From: Alphaproteobacteria bacterium AO1-B
GTDB taxonomy: Bacteria > Pseudomonadota > Alphaproteobacteria > Rhizobiales > Stappiaceae
Reading direction: 5' to 3'
DNA length: 64,000 nt
Assembly (NCBI GenBank): GCA_001890945.1
Contig: MLAX01000003.1
Span: forward strand, 186,001 to 250,000
Shown: positions 38,425 through 47,218 of the stretch, in pieces
Layout of the letters: each line of letters starts with the position of its first letter
Position numbering within the stretch: position 1 is the first letter of the stretch
Notes under the pieces: generated by a model
Seen by the model: only the letters and a program-made list of their open reading frames with translations
The model's database searches: none
What the model was told of the DNA's origin: nothing
Translations under genes and position numbers: made by a program

Positions 38425-39189
38425 CTAGTTCGCAATCTGCCATTGAATGGTGACCGAGGCAGAAATGGTTTCTTCCCCCGCCTCGATCGGAACAGCATCG
38501 GCCTTGGCCATCATCATGCCTTCTGCGCGCATCATGACCGGCCGGGGCATCTGAATGCCGGTTTCTGAAATTGAGACAATGCCGCCGAGTTCAACACCGG
38601 CCGCTTCTGCAAAAATGCTCGCTTTGTGTTTTGCTTCCTGGACCGCCCGCTTGCGAGCCTCGTCGAGTTTCTCGTCCGGGTCGCTCACCTGGAAGCGGAT
38701 GCCATCCACCGAGTTCGCGCCGCTGTCGACGACACCTGTCAGGAGGTCGCCAAGTTTGGTCAGGTCGCGGACATTGATTTCCACCCCGTTACGCACCTCA
38801 TAACCGGTGATGTCTGGCTGGCGGTTTGAGTTGTCCGTGATGCGCTCATATCGCGGATAGATCGCAAAGCCGCTTGTCTGGATGTCCTTGGCCTCAATGC
38901 CGGAGGCTTTGATCTTCTCGATCACCTTGGCGAGATCGGCAGTGTTTCCGGACAGAGCATCAGCTGCCGTCTTTGAGATCGTGACCACCCGCGCCGTGAT
39001 CACCGCCATGTCCGGTGCGACCATCACCATTCCCCGGCCGTCCATCGTGATCGTGCCGGTCAGTGCTACGGTCTCATCGGCATAAGAAGGGGCGGCGGCG
39101 AGTGATGCTACTGTGAATGCGGCGGCGATGAAGGCATTTCTTGAAACTTTTGGCAGCTTGCCAATGCTCGACTGAATGAACTGCTGCAT
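38425..39189 (-). CDS. SIMPL (DUF541) periplasmic protein
   Basis: A 254-residue secreted protein with a signal peptide (cleavage in APSYA-DE at about residue 38) and a SIMPL/DUF541 domain: ITMDGRGMVMVAPDMAVITA, then EAKDIQTSGFAIYPRYE and DLTKLGDLLTGVVDSGANSV. Members such as Brucella BP26/Omp28 form periplasmic channel-like oligomers; their physiological role is unclear. The lengthy N-region before the hydrophobic stretch is normal for this family. It is monocistronic, with a terminator after it and the AI-2E transporter upstream on the same strand. Confidence 0.9.
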   Translation of the reverse strand: MQQFIQSSIGKLPKVSRNAFIAAAFTVASLAAAPSYADETVALTGTITMDGRGMVMVAPDMAVITARVVTISKTAADALSGNTADLAKVIEKIKASGIEAKDIQTSGFAIYPRYERITDNSNRQPDITGYEVRNGVEINVRDLTKLGDLLTGVVDSGANSVDGIRFQVSDPDEKLDEARKRAVQEAKHKASIFAEAAGVELGGIVSISETGIQMPRPVMMRAEGMMMAKADAVPIEAGEETISASVTIQWQIAN

Positions 39190-39309
39190 GGATCTTATTC
39201 CTTTGAACGATATTCAAAAACTGTTGCAGAGGTGAACCGCCAATGGGGCAGGGGTAAGGCCACGTGGTTCAGCTTGCATTCATCTAGACCGTGCCCTTCG
39301 AATAAGGGA

Positions 39310-40374
39310 TCAGCTGCCCGGCTGAGTGGCGGGCAGATCGCCGATCTCGCCGTTTTCGGAAAGCAGGACTGCTACAGGCCTTGCTGCCTCGATTTTGGAA
39401 CACACGATCACGATCATCACCGTCAACGGCACACACAGCACCATCCCGACCACACCCCAGATCGCGCCCCAAAGCGCCAGAGATAACATGATCACCAATC
39501 CGGACAGGTTCAGGTTTGCCCCCATCAGCCGGGGTTCGATCAGATTGCCAATGGAAAACTGGATAAGTCCAAGGCCCGTCGCGATAATTAAAAAGGGACC
39601 AAGGGTGTCGTAATAAACGATCGCCAGAAGGCTCGGGAAAATCACGCCTATCAAAGACCCGATCGTCGGGATGTAGTTCAGGACAAAGGCAATGAAGCCG
39701 AAAAGGGCCGCGTAAGGCAATCCGATTGCGATAAGAACAAGGCTTGTGAGGACGCCTGTTGCGACAGACACAGCGGTCTTGATGGTGAAATAATGCATCA
39801 GCGAGGAATTGATTTCCGCGCGGATCGCAAAAGCGGCTTTCGCCCGCTCCGGTGTCGCGAACAGCTTTTCGAACTTCCGATCGAAGGTGGACTGCTCGAG
39901 CAGCAGGAACAGTACATAGATGAAGACAAGGCTCGCAGACCCCGCAATTGCGGTCACTACACTTGCTCCCGCCGTCACCATCCTTGGCACCACGGAATCC
40001 GGGAAAAGGTCGCGCAGTTCCACCGGATCGTTGAGGTGAAACAGATCCGCGGCCTGCGTGAACAGCTCTTCCAGCCGTCGTTGATAGGTCGGCGCATCCT
40101 GGGCGAGCTGTGTGAGGTTGACGGCGACAATGTCCAGAACAAATGTGCTGACGCTAAAGATTGTCAGAAGGGCGAGGGGAAACGCCACAAGCCCGGGCAG
40201 ATGAAAATTCCCGTAGCCGATCCGCCGGTAAACGTTCGACAGCGCGTTGATCATGTACCAGACGATGATCGCGATGATGAACGGCAGAAGCAGGGACCGC
40301 CCGACCACCAAAAGCCAGCCAACCATGGAAATCAGGAAGACGGTGAGGGTCAGGGTCAACAGGGGTGAGCGCAT
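39310..40374 (-). CDS. AI-2E family transporter (PerM/YdiK-like)
   Basis: A 354-residue inner-membrane protein with about seven to eight helices in the family arrangement. Paired N-terminal helices are followed by a soluble stretch (about residues 65-145), then a C-terminal helical bundle with GLPYAALFGFIAFVLNYIP and the conserved GSLIGVIFPSLLAI. Members export small signals or sodium; the substrate cannot be told. ATG 40374 was chosen because the conserved helix begins there; the frame runs to 40725 but the extra part is hydrophilic and overlaps the divergent hydroxylase gene. Confidence 0.88.
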   Translation of the reverse strand: MRSPLLTLTLTVFLISMVGWLLVVGRSLLLPFIIAIIVWYMINALSNVYRRIGYGNFHLPGLVAFPLALLTIFSVSTFVLDIVAVNLTQLAQDAPTYQRRLEELFTQAADLFHLNDPVELRDLFPDSVVPRMVTAGASVVTAIAGSASLVFIYVLFLLLEQSTFDRKFEKLFATPERAKAAFAIRAEINSSLMHYFTIKTAVSVATGVLTSLVLIAIGLPYAALFGFIAFVLNYIPTIGSLIGVIFPSLLAIVYYDTLGPFLIIATGLGLIQFSIGNLIEPRLMGANLNLSGLVIMLSLALWGAIWGVVGMVLCVPLTVMIVIVCSKIEAARPVAVLLSENGEIGDLPATQPGS

Positions 40375-40602
40375 GCGAAGGTCCCGCCAAACTGATTGGC
40401 ATTGCAGATTCTTTCGCCCGACCGTACCTCGCGCGGAGGGCCATTGAAAGTCCGGTTCGTATCGGCGAAAATGTATGTCTTCGGGAGAGGACCAAACCGC
40501 GGGAATGAGCAGTTTCCCGTCCTTGCGCGCGCAGTCCGGACGTGACATTGTGCGGCGCTTTTTGCTTCCCTTTTCCGGAGGCGCAATATCAAGAGGTCGT
40601 CG

Positions 40603-41433
40603 ATGAATTCCAAAGCTGTTCGCCGCTTGTTGCGTGTGATCATTCCACTGGCCATTTTGTTTTGGCTCGTGCCGTGGATTGCAGGGATCTTCATTGTGTG
40701 CGGCTTGATCGACTTTGCCCGCCACAAGCGGTTCGACAGTGCACTGATCGCCAAGTATTTCTCCGGCAACGGTCTTCTGACCTGGGTGCTGTCACCGGTG
40801 AACCTGCTGTTTGATCTGATCTCCAAGCGTCATCATTACCGCATGCAGCTGAGCGAGTTTCCCGATGAGGAGCGCGCTGAAATCGAAGAGATGCTTCAGG
40901 TCTTCAAGGATCGCCAGGATGAAATCCTCACCGACCTGAAGGCCCGCATGGGCGACAAGCGCCGCGGCATGGTTTTTTATCGCTGGTATGACGAACAGGG
41001 CGATCAGTCGATCCCGGAGTTCAACCGCGACTTCAAATACATCAAGACGATCGGTGTATCCCTGTTCAACGGTCAGGAGAAAACGTCTCTCCATTTCGGT
41101 CCGCTCCGCCTGACCATCCGTCTCCTCTACAACATGACCACCCGCCAGAGCGATGAGGTGTTCATCGAGGTGAACGGCGAAAAGCATTTCTGGCACGACG
41201 ATCCGCTGTTCATCTTCGACGACACGATCCAGCACCGCTCGGTCAATGGCGAAGACGGCCTGCGTGCCTGCGTGTTCGTCGATGTCCTGCGCCCGAGCGC
41301 GTTCACCGGTCTTCAAAATGTCTGCGTGAAGATCTTCAACGTGCTTCTTTCAGGCATCAACCGGGTTTTCTACAAGAACTGGGACATGCTGAATAAGAAA
41401 CAGGACGGCGCCGCACCCGCTGCTGGCGAGTAA
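40603..41433 (+). CDS. Aspartyl/asparaginyl beta-hydroxylase-like protein, membrane-anchored
   Basis: A 276-residue protein with an N-terminal hydrophobic hairpin (LLRVIIPLAILFWLVPWIAG, then IFIVCGLI) and a soluble domain of the Fe(II)/2-oxoglutarate Asp/Asn beta-hydroxylase type. The iron-binding histidines are expected in SLHFGPLRLTIRLL and FDDTIQHRSVN. Bacterial relatives modify lipids (LpxO-like) or peptides. The membrane anchor plus this domain resembles LpxO, which 2-hydroxylates lipid A acyl chains; that is an inference. It is divergent from the AI-2E transporter. Confidence 0.78.
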   Translation: MNSKAVRRLLRVIIPLAILFWLVPWIAGIFIVCGLIDFARHKRFDSALIAKYFSGNGLLTWVLSPVNLLFDLISKRHHYRMQLSEFPDEERAEIEEMLQVFKDRQDEILTDLKARMGDKRRGMVFYRWYDEQGDQSIPEFNRDFKYIKTIGVSLFNGQEKTSLHFGPLRLTIRLLYNMTTRQSDEVFIEVNGEKHFWHDDPLFIFDDTIQHRSVNGEDGLRACVFVDVLRPSAFTGLQNVCVKIFNVLLSGINRVFYKNWDMLNKKQDGAAPAAGE

Positions 41434-41456
41434 ATTCCTGAGGTCAAATTAGTAAA

Positions 41457-41488
41457 GGCTGCGCCGGTTTTCAGCTGGTGCGGCCTTT
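41457..41488 (+). terminator. Probable terminator after the hydroxylase-like gene
   Basis: GGCTGCGCC (41457-41465) pairs with GGTGCGGCC (41477-41485), with two G-U pairs, followed by TTT. It begins 24 bp after the stop codon. The T-run is short. Confidence 0.5.
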
Positions 41489-41701
41489 CGTGTTTGAAGA
41501 GCGGCTGTTGAACGGCTGCCCTGCGCACTCGGTATGAAGTTTTTCGCCCGTTGAATGCGTGGGTGCAGGTCGAAGAAACCAGCGCTATGGGCCAAGCAAA
41601 CACTGCGCTGTTGAGGAGGCTGGAAACCGCTTGAGAGGCCGGGGCCTTTCGTGTAGTTAGCAAATCAGTGCGTGTGCCAAATCATCTTTGGCTGCCGCCG
41701 T

Positions 41702-41778
41702 GGGCCTGTAGCTCAACTGGTTAGAGCCGTCCGCTCATAACGGATTGGTTGGGGGTTCGAGTCCCTCCGGGCCCACCA
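41702..41778 (+). tRNA. tRNA with anticodon CAT, probably tRNA-Ile2 (lysidine type)
   Basis: A complete 77-nt cloverleaf with encoded CCA. The acceptor is GGGCCTG with CGGGCCC (one G-U pair), D-stem GCTC/GAGC, anticodon stem GTCCG/CGGAT around CTCATAA, and T-arm GGGGG-TTCGAGT-CCCTC. CAT fits initiator Met, elongator Met or Ile2. The first pair G1-C72 excludes the usual initiator. C4-G69, U12-A23, C29-G41 and A73 are isoleucine identity features, so I favour the Ile2 species whose wobble C is converted to lysidine by TilS. The gene stands alone. Confidence 0.93.
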
Positions 41779-41832
41779 TTTTTCTCCAGCACATCTCTCT
41801 CGGTGAGCCCTTCGAGAAAGACATTAAGACTG

Positions 41833-42741
41833 TCAGGCCTGATCGCAAAGCGCTGGAACCGTCTTGAATTTCGCTTCCAGGAAATCGGTAAATGCCCGAA
41901 CCCGCGCAGAGGGCAGGCGGGAAGGTGGGCGCACGGCAAACACTTTCCAGTACGGAGAGACAGTGTGCTGTTCCAAAACCGGTATCAATGACCCGTCGGT
42001 GAGTTGGCCAGCGATTTCCCAAGCGCATTTTCTAGCTATTCCGAGACCTGAACAAGCAGCCTCGGTGATGGCTTCGGCGCTGGTACTCGAAAAGTTGCCG
42101 TTGATCTTCACATCATGGACCGCGCCGTCGGTGCTTGCGAGCGACCAAGTTCTCATGTCTTCCCGCGCCAGGCAGTTGTGGTGCTTCAGATCTGCAAGGG
42201 TCGTCGGAACGCCGTGACGTTGAAGATACTTTGGCGAAGCAACAAGGAGCCTGGGGCTCTCGGCCAACTTGCGTGCCTTCAGTGTTGATGGAGCCAGTTC
42301 GCCGATACGTATTGCCATATCGAACCCTTGTTCGACGATATCTACCACCGAGTCACTCATCGCAAGTTGGAGAGTAACGCCGGGATGGTGTTCAAGAAAC
42401 TCGGTCACATGAGGCGCAATGTGCAAGCGTCCGAAGGATGCAGAACACGCAACTCGAAGGTCTCCCTTGATGTCCTGCGCATCCGGCTGGATGTCGGCGA
42501 GGGCTTCCTCAACGTTGCCGAGAATACGCTTTGCGTGTGCGAGAAATATCTCACCGTCCGTAGAAAGAGAAACCGCGCGGGTGGTTCGGTGAAGAAGCTG
42601 CGTTCCAACTGTTGTCTCAAGAGCCTGCAAACGCTGTGTAGCAGCCGTCGCTGACAAACCGAATTCTGCACCCGCCTTCCCGATTGCACCCAGCGCGGCG
42701 ACCCGAACGAACAATTCGAGCGACTTGAGGTCGATGGACAT
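41833..42741 (-). CDS. LysR-family transcriptional regulator
   Basis: A 302-residue LysR regulator of the large subgroup with an N-terminal HTH (LKSLELFVRVAALGAIGKAG, then LSATAATQRLQALE) and a PBP2-type effector domain. ATG 42741 is clear. It is divergent from the DUF4437 cupin gene across 122 bp, the usual arrangement of a LysR regulator and its target, so the cupin gene is the likely regulated partner. The effector is unknown. Confidence 0.92.
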   Translation of the reverse strand: MSIDLKSLELFVRVAALGAIGKAGAEFGLSATAATQRLQALETTVGTQLLHRTTRAVSLSTDGEIFLAHAKRILGNVEEALADIQPDAQDIKGDLRVACSASFGRLHIAPHVTEFLEHHPGVTLQLAMSDSVVDIVEQGFDMAIRIGELAPSTLKARKLAESPRLLVASPKYLQRHGVPTTLADLKHHNCLAREDMRTWSLASTDGAVHDVKINGNFSSTSAEAITEAACSGLGIARKCAWEIAGQLTDGSLIPVLEQHTVSPYWKVFAVRPPSRLPSARVRAFTDFLEAKFKTVPALCDQA

Positions 42742-42863
42742 TATTCTGTTTATCCAAATAGTAATTTTGATTTCCAGCTGATTATTAATTGAAAGTGGAG
42801 CTTAACTAAAGAGGCAGACGAAGAAATGCGGCCCGCGCCGCTTCAAATCTCAGGGTTCAAAAG

Positions 42864-43736
42864 ATGCGTTACTCCTCCCAGGCAATTGCCACTGTCTTCG
42901 CTGCTACACTAACCGCCACTTCAGTTTCTGCTCAGGATCAGACGTCTGCTGGAGGGGTGCAGGTGGTTCCAAGTTCGACTGTTGAGTTCCAGCCCCTCAA
43001 CCCGGCGCGTGGAGACGCCAGTCCGCAAGCAGGTGTCTTGTGGGGTGACATTCGCGAAGACGTACCGACCGGCACCATCATCCGGTTCAAACCCGGCTTC
43101 AGTTCGCCGCCGCACATCCACAACATCACATACCGGGCTGTTGTGATCAGCGGAGCAGTACACAATGACGATCCGTCCGCAGAACTCATGTGGATGGGGC
43201 CAGGCTCGTTCTGGACGCAACCCGCTGGCGCGTCTCATATCACGGCAGCGCGCGAAGATGCGGGGTTGTCCAGCGCTTTCCTGGAAATCCAGGAAGGTCC
43301 GTATCTGGTTCAACCCAAGGACAGAGCGTTTGCCAATGGAGAGTTCCCGGTGAACGTGGAGGCCGACAATATCGTTTGGATCGATGCCGGGGACGTGTCG
43401 TGGGTCGATGCGCCTGGGGCGTCGGCAGGAGAAAACGGACCGCAAATGGCCTTTCTCTGGGGGAACCCAAGTGAGGGTCAGAAAAATGGGACGTTTCTCA
43501 GACTGCCATCAGGTTTTAAGGGAGCGATTGCCGGCGGAGACAGCCGGTTGAGGGCTGTTGTCATTCAGGGCACTGTTACCCATCAAACAACTGCGGCAGA
43601 AGATGCCACGCCTCTCGATCCAGGGAGCTATTTCGGTTCGCAGTCGGCGACCGCACATATGGTGACATGTGCTGGATCGGAGGCGTGCATTTTTTACATG
43701 AGCGTTGATGGCAAATACGAGGTCTCCAGCTCTTGA
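42864..43736 (+). CDS. Secreted DUF4437-type bicupin
   Basis: A 290-residue protein with a signal peptide (IATVFAATLTATSVSA, cleavage before QDQ near residue 23) and two tandem cupin barrels. The first has FKPGFSSPPHIHNITYRAVV and GSFWTQPAGASHITA; the second has LPSGFKGAIAGGDSRLRAVV and GSYFGSQSATAHMV. Only the first keeps the paired histidines (PHIHN) for a metal site, so the second barrel is probably structural. It is regulated presumably by the divergent LysR. The catalytic role is unknown. Confidence 0.82.
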   Translation: MRYSSQAIATVFAATLTATSVSAQDQTSAGGVQVVPSSTVEFQPLNPARGDASPQAGVLWGDIREDVPTGTIIRFKPGFSSPPHIHNITYRAVVISGAVHNDDPSAELMWMGPGSFWTQPAGASHITAAREDAGLSSAFLEIQEGPYLVQPKDRAFANGEFPVNVEADNIVWIDAGDVSWVDAPGASAGENGPQMAFLWGNPSEGQKNGTFLRLPSGFKGAIAGGDSRLRAVVIQGTVTHQTTAAEDATPLDPGSYFGSQSATAHMVTCAGSEACIFYMSVDGKYEVSSS

Positions 43737-43767
43737 TCTGAAGAGCCGTTTCAACAATCAACTCATT

Positions 43768-43797
43768 CAAGACACAGCAGCAAACGGCTGTGTCTTG
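43768..43797. terminator. Hairpin after the bicupin gene
   Basis: CAAGACACAG (43768-43777) pairs perfectly with CTGTGTCTTG (43788-43797). No T-run follows, so it may act as a weak or Rho-assisted terminator before the next cyclase gene. Confidence 0.45.
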
Positions 43798-43845
43798 CCC
43801 ACTTTCCTTTACTAGAGCAGCGGGGGCGGCCGAAGGGATGGATTG

Positions 43846-45210
43846 ATGCGTTTTTTCCAACCGGCTGCCAAGCCGCAGGTTTCGAAATCCGTTGCTGACG
43901 CCATCGCACGGGAAGAGGCGTCCGGCCTGTCTTATGTCTTCTGGGGACGGAACCTGGTTCTGGTTCTTTTGGCCATTTGGGTGTCGCTCACGCTCCCTTT
44001 CGAGCGATCATCACTTTATCTCAGCGCTATCCTTGCCTTCGCTGCCCTAGGGATCGTTCCATATGCCCTGCGGCATCGCACCGGTGCCAATACCGGACCC
44101 GTTTTAGCTTTCATTGTTCTTGATGCGGCAGCACTGAGTTTTGTTTTGATTGTGCCAACGCCATTCGATTTTGAAGGCTGGACGCAGCAAATGAACTTGA
44201 GAACACCTGCCTTTCTCTATCTTGGCGTGTTCGTTGTCAGCATGGCTTTGAGCTACAAGCCAACGCTCGTCATCTGGACAGGACTTGCTGCTGCCGCGTT
44301 TTGGTCTCTCGGATATCTGTGGGTCGCAACACAGCCAAACGCCATACCGTTTACGTCTGGTGATGTTCTTGACGAGGGTATGGGACCTGAAATGGCGCTG
44401 GCCAAGATCCTTGATCCCAATGCGGTTGGCCTTGCGCGCTTATCCAATCAGGTTGTGTTTCTTGTGCTGATTTCCGTGATCCTGACGATCGTGGTCGTCC
44501 GCTCGCGTGCGCTTGTTCGCAGACAGGTCGCAGCTGAAGCTCAGCGCGCGATGTTGTCACGCTACTTTTCTCCCAACATCGTTCGTGAATTCTCCGAGGG
44601 CCGCTGGGAACCGGATGAGCCGGGCAACCGACCGGTTGCCGTGCTTTTTGCAGATATGGTCGACTTTACGTCGATCTCAGAAAAGCTGCCGCCACACGAA
44701 TTGATCGCTTTGTTGCGCGCCTTTCATGGGCGTCTGGCGAAGGTTGCCTTCGAACAAGACGGAACAATCGACAAATTCATCGGCGATGCGGTGATGGTTC
44801 ACTTTGGAACTCCACGTACCCGCCCGAACGATGCTGAAAGGGCGCTCAGATGTGCTGCGCGAATGGCTGAAGTGATCGGCGAGTGGAACGCTGAAAGGGA
44901 ACGGGAGGGCGCGCCACAAATAGGTGTTGGGATTGGTGTCCACTACGGCACAGCAGTTGTCGGCAACATTGGTGATGAACACAAGCTGGAGTACACCGTT
45001 CTCGGAGACACGGTGAATGTCGCCAGCCGCTTGGAAAAGCTGACCCGGGAAATCGGAGCCCAGGTTGCCGTCAGCAACGAGTTGATAGAAGCAGTGAAGC
45101 GAGGAGGCGCCGACCCCAGTGTTGTTGCGCCTGGCCTTTTGCAAGCCGGAGTACATGACGTTCGGGGCCGGCAAGAGCCAATCGAAATCTGGTCACTCAG
45201 CTGTGTCTAG
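43846..45210 (+). CDS. Membrane-bound class III adenylate cyclase
   Basis: A 454-residue cyclase with an N-terminal membrane domain of about six helices (residues about 35-225, the last being VVFLVLISVILTIVVV), a short linker of HAMP or coiled-coil character (RQVAAEAQRAMLSRYFSPNI), and a C-terminal catalytic domain. The metal aspartates are in LFADMVDFTS and FIGDAVMVHFG. Lys in DKFIGD and Asp in TVLGDTVNVASRLEK are the adenine-selecting residues, so cAMP is the predicted product. ATG 43846 is preceded by AAGGGA. Its last 18 bp overlap the convergent amidohydrolase gene tail to tail. Confidence 0.92.
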   Translation: MRFFQPAAKPQVSKSVADAIAREEASGLSYVFWGRNLVLVLLAIWVSLTLPFERSSLYLSAILAFAALGIVPYALRHRTGANTGPVLAFIVLDAAALSFVLIVPTPFDFEGWTQQMNLRTPAFLYLGVFVVSMALSYKPTLVIWTGLAAAAFWSLGYLWVATQPNAIPFTSGDVLDEGMGPEMALAKILDPNAVGLARLSNQVVFLVLISVILTIVVVRSRALVRRQVAAEAQRAMLSRYFSPNIVREFSEGRWEPDEPGNRPVAVLFADMVDFTSISEKLPPHELIALLRAFHGRLAKVAFEQDGTIDKFIGDAVMVHFGTPRTRPNDAERALRCAARMAEVIGEWNAEREREGAPQIGVGIGVHYGTAVVGNIGDEHKLEYTVLGDTVNVASRLEKLTREIGAQVAVSNELIEAVKRGGADPSVVAPGLLQAGVHDVRGRQEPIEIWSLSCV

Positions 45211-46368
45211 TCCCGAAAGAAAATCCTCTGCCAGGTCCACCCAGAACGCTGCGCCGAGGAGGAGGGCGTCGTCGTTGAAGTCGTACTTCGGGTGATGGAG
45301 CGGCGGGTCGTTGTCCGTTTTGGCCGTCCCCAACAAGAAGAAACATCCGGGCTTCTCTTCAAGGAAGTAGGCGAAATCCTCGCTGCCCATGATAGGGTCC
45401 GGCATGGTTTTCACCTTGTCGCTGCCGGCAAAGCGCCGGGCAATCGACCGCACATAGTCTGTCTCTTTCCTTGGGTTCACCATGGGAGGATAACCGCGCT
45501 CGTAGTCAACGGCCACTTTGAGGCCGTAGCTTGCCGCCTGGCCTTCCGCAACCTGTCGAATGCGGGTCTCCAGCTCATCCCGGACATCCGGATCAAAAGC
45601 GCGGACGGTCAGGCTCATTTCGGCCCGCTCCGGGATCACGTTGCTGGCAATGCCGCTGTTGAAGGCTCCAACCGTGATCACGGCTTGCCGCATGGGGTGG
45701 ATGTTACGCGCCACAATGCTTTGCAGGGCCATGATGATCGACGCGCCGCAGACAATCGGATCCGGGGTTGATTGCGGTTCCGCGCCATGGCCGCCTTTGC
45801 CGATCACCGTGATCTTGCATTCATCGGCTGCCGCCATCATCGGGCCGTCGATGAAATGGAACTCCCCAAACGGCAGATCGGGGTCATTGTGGAGGCCAAA
45901 TACGGCATCGCAGGGAAACCGCTCAAACAGGCCATCCTCGATCATCAGTTTTGCGCCGCCAAAATTCTCCTCGGCCGGCTGGAAAATGAGATGCACCGTG
46001 CCGTCGAACTGTTTGCGCTCTGCCAGCCGTTTGGCCGCGCCAAGCAGCATTGCGGTGTGGCCATCGTGGCCGCAGGCGTGCATCACACCCGGGTGGGTGC
46101 TGGCATAGTCTGCGCCGGTCTCTTCCTTGATCGGTAGGGCGTCAAAGTCGGCCCGGATGCCGATGCTGCGGCTGGAGGTGCCGTTTCGAAGGGTTGCGAC
46201 GACACCGGTTTTGCCCAGACCCCGTGTCACCTCATAGCCCATCGCGGTGAGTTCGCTGGCGACATAGTCCGAGGTCTTGAATTCCGACAGACCAATTTCG
46301 GGGATTGAATGCAGATGATGCCGTGTTGCGACCAGGTCCGCATCGAAATTGGTGGTCTGTTTGGTCAT
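45193..46368 (-). CDS. M20-family amidohydrolase
   Basis: A 391-residue metal-dependent amidohydrolase of the N-acyl-amino-acid deacylase/carboxypeptidase type. Metal ligands are in MHACGHDGH (residues 96-104), FQPAEENFGG and GLHNDPDLP. The dimerisation domain is in the middle and the last ligand is in PIMGSEDFAYFLEEKPGCF. It follows the ABC permease genes on the same strand with a 33-bp gap, so it is probably in the transport operon and deacylates an imported N-acyl or conjugated amino acid, perhaps an arginine derivative. There is no signal peptide, so it acts in the cytosol. Confidence 0.9.
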   Translation of the reverse strand: MTKQTTNFDADLVATRHHLHSIPEIGLSEFKTSDYVASELTAMGYEVTRGLGKTGVVATLRNGTSSRSIGIRADFDALPIKEETGADYASTHPGVMHACGHDGHTAMLLGAAKRLAERKQFDGTVHLIFQPAEENFGGAKLMIEDGLFERFPCDAVFGLHNDPDLPFGEFHFIDGPMMAAADECKITVIGKGGHGAEPQSTPDPIVCGASIIMALQSIVARNIHPMRQAVITVGAFNSGIASNVIPERAEMSLTVRAFDPDVRDELETRIRQVAEGQAASYGLKVAVDYERGYPPMVNPRKETDYVRSIARRFAGSDKVKTMPDPIMGSEDFAYFLEEKPGCFFLLGTAKTDNDPPLHHPKYDFNDDALLLGAAFWVDLAEDFLSGLDTAE

Positions 46369-46401
46369 TTACAAAAGTGCTTTCAAATATTGGCCGGATG
46401 C

Positions 46402-47217
46402 TTAGGCGCCCCGGCTTGGAATGCGGCTTTCAAGATAGCGGAATAGCAATACCAGAATTCCGGTCAGGCACATATAGATGAGGGCCAGCAGCAGCAAAGG
46501 CTCGTAGACCAGGAATGTGTCCTGGCGGACTCGTGTGATCACCGCATAGGCGTCAACGACGGTGATCGTTGCGACCAGTGGCGTTGATTTCAGCTGCAGC
46601 ACGGTTTCGCCGCTCAATGTCGGCAAGGCGCGATAGAAGGCGCGCGGCAGCCAGATCCGGCGGAACATTGTAAAGCGGCTCATGCCGAAGGCGCGGGCGG
46701 CTTCCAGCTCGCCGCGCGGCACGCCGGCAAAGGCCCCGCGCATGACTTCGCCTTCATAGGCCGCGAACGACAGCATCAAGGCTGTGAAGCCATAGGGCCA
46801 GGCGTCCCGCAAATACGGCCAGAACATGGACTGGCGGATTTCCGGATATTGCGCAAAGACGGACCCAAGGCCGTAGTAAAGCAACCAGAGTTGCAGGAGC
46901 AGTGGCGTGCCGCGGATCAATGTGCAGAACCCGCGTGCAAGCGCTGCAAGTGGCCATGGGCCCGTAACCTGAACAAGGCCGATTGGAAGAGCCAGCAGAA
47001 AGCCGACTGCAGCGGTTGAGAACAGGAGGAACAGTGTCTCGCCAATGCCGTAGAGCAGCCGTGTCTGATATTTTGGCAGCCAGTCCCAGCGCATGAAGTA
47101 AATGGCGCAAAAGACGATCACTCCAAAGACGGCGATCAGGAAGATCCGGTGCGGCTCCAACAAACGGCGTGGGGGCGGCGGCACATAAGCGGGCATGGTG
47201 ACTTTGGTATCGCTCAT
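46402..47217 (-). CDS. Polar amino-acid ABC transporter permease (HisM/ArtM-type)
   Basis: A 271-residue inner-membrane permease with a 30-residue cytoplasmic N-terminus and about five helices. It has the coupling-helix region EVMRGAFAGVPRGELEAARAFG characteristic of the amino-acid subfamily, shown here by GELEAARAFGMSRFTMFRRI. It pairs with the next permease (1 bp apart) to form the heterodimeric channel for a histidine/arginine/ornithine-type transporter. Confidence 0.92.
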   Translation of the reverse strand: MSDTKVTMPAYVPPPPRRLLEPHRIFLIAVFGVIVFCAIYFMRWDWLPKYQTRLLYGIGETLFLLFSTAAVGFLLALPIGLVQVTGPWPLAALARGFCTLIRGTPLLLQLWLLYYGLGSVFAQYPEIRQSMFWPYLRDAWPYGFTALMLSFAAYEGEVMRGAFAGVPRGELEAARAFGMSRFTMFRRIWLPRAFYRALPTLSGETVLQLKSTPLVATITVVDAYAVITRVRQDTFLVYEPLLLLALIYMCLTGILVLLFRYLESRIPSRGA

Positions 47218-47218
47218 C

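Noticed and set aside
39310-40725. N-terminally extended form of the AI-2E transporter
   Set aside because: The extra 117 residues are hydrophilic, not family-like, and overlap the start of the divergent hydroxylase-like gene; ATG 40374 is preferred.
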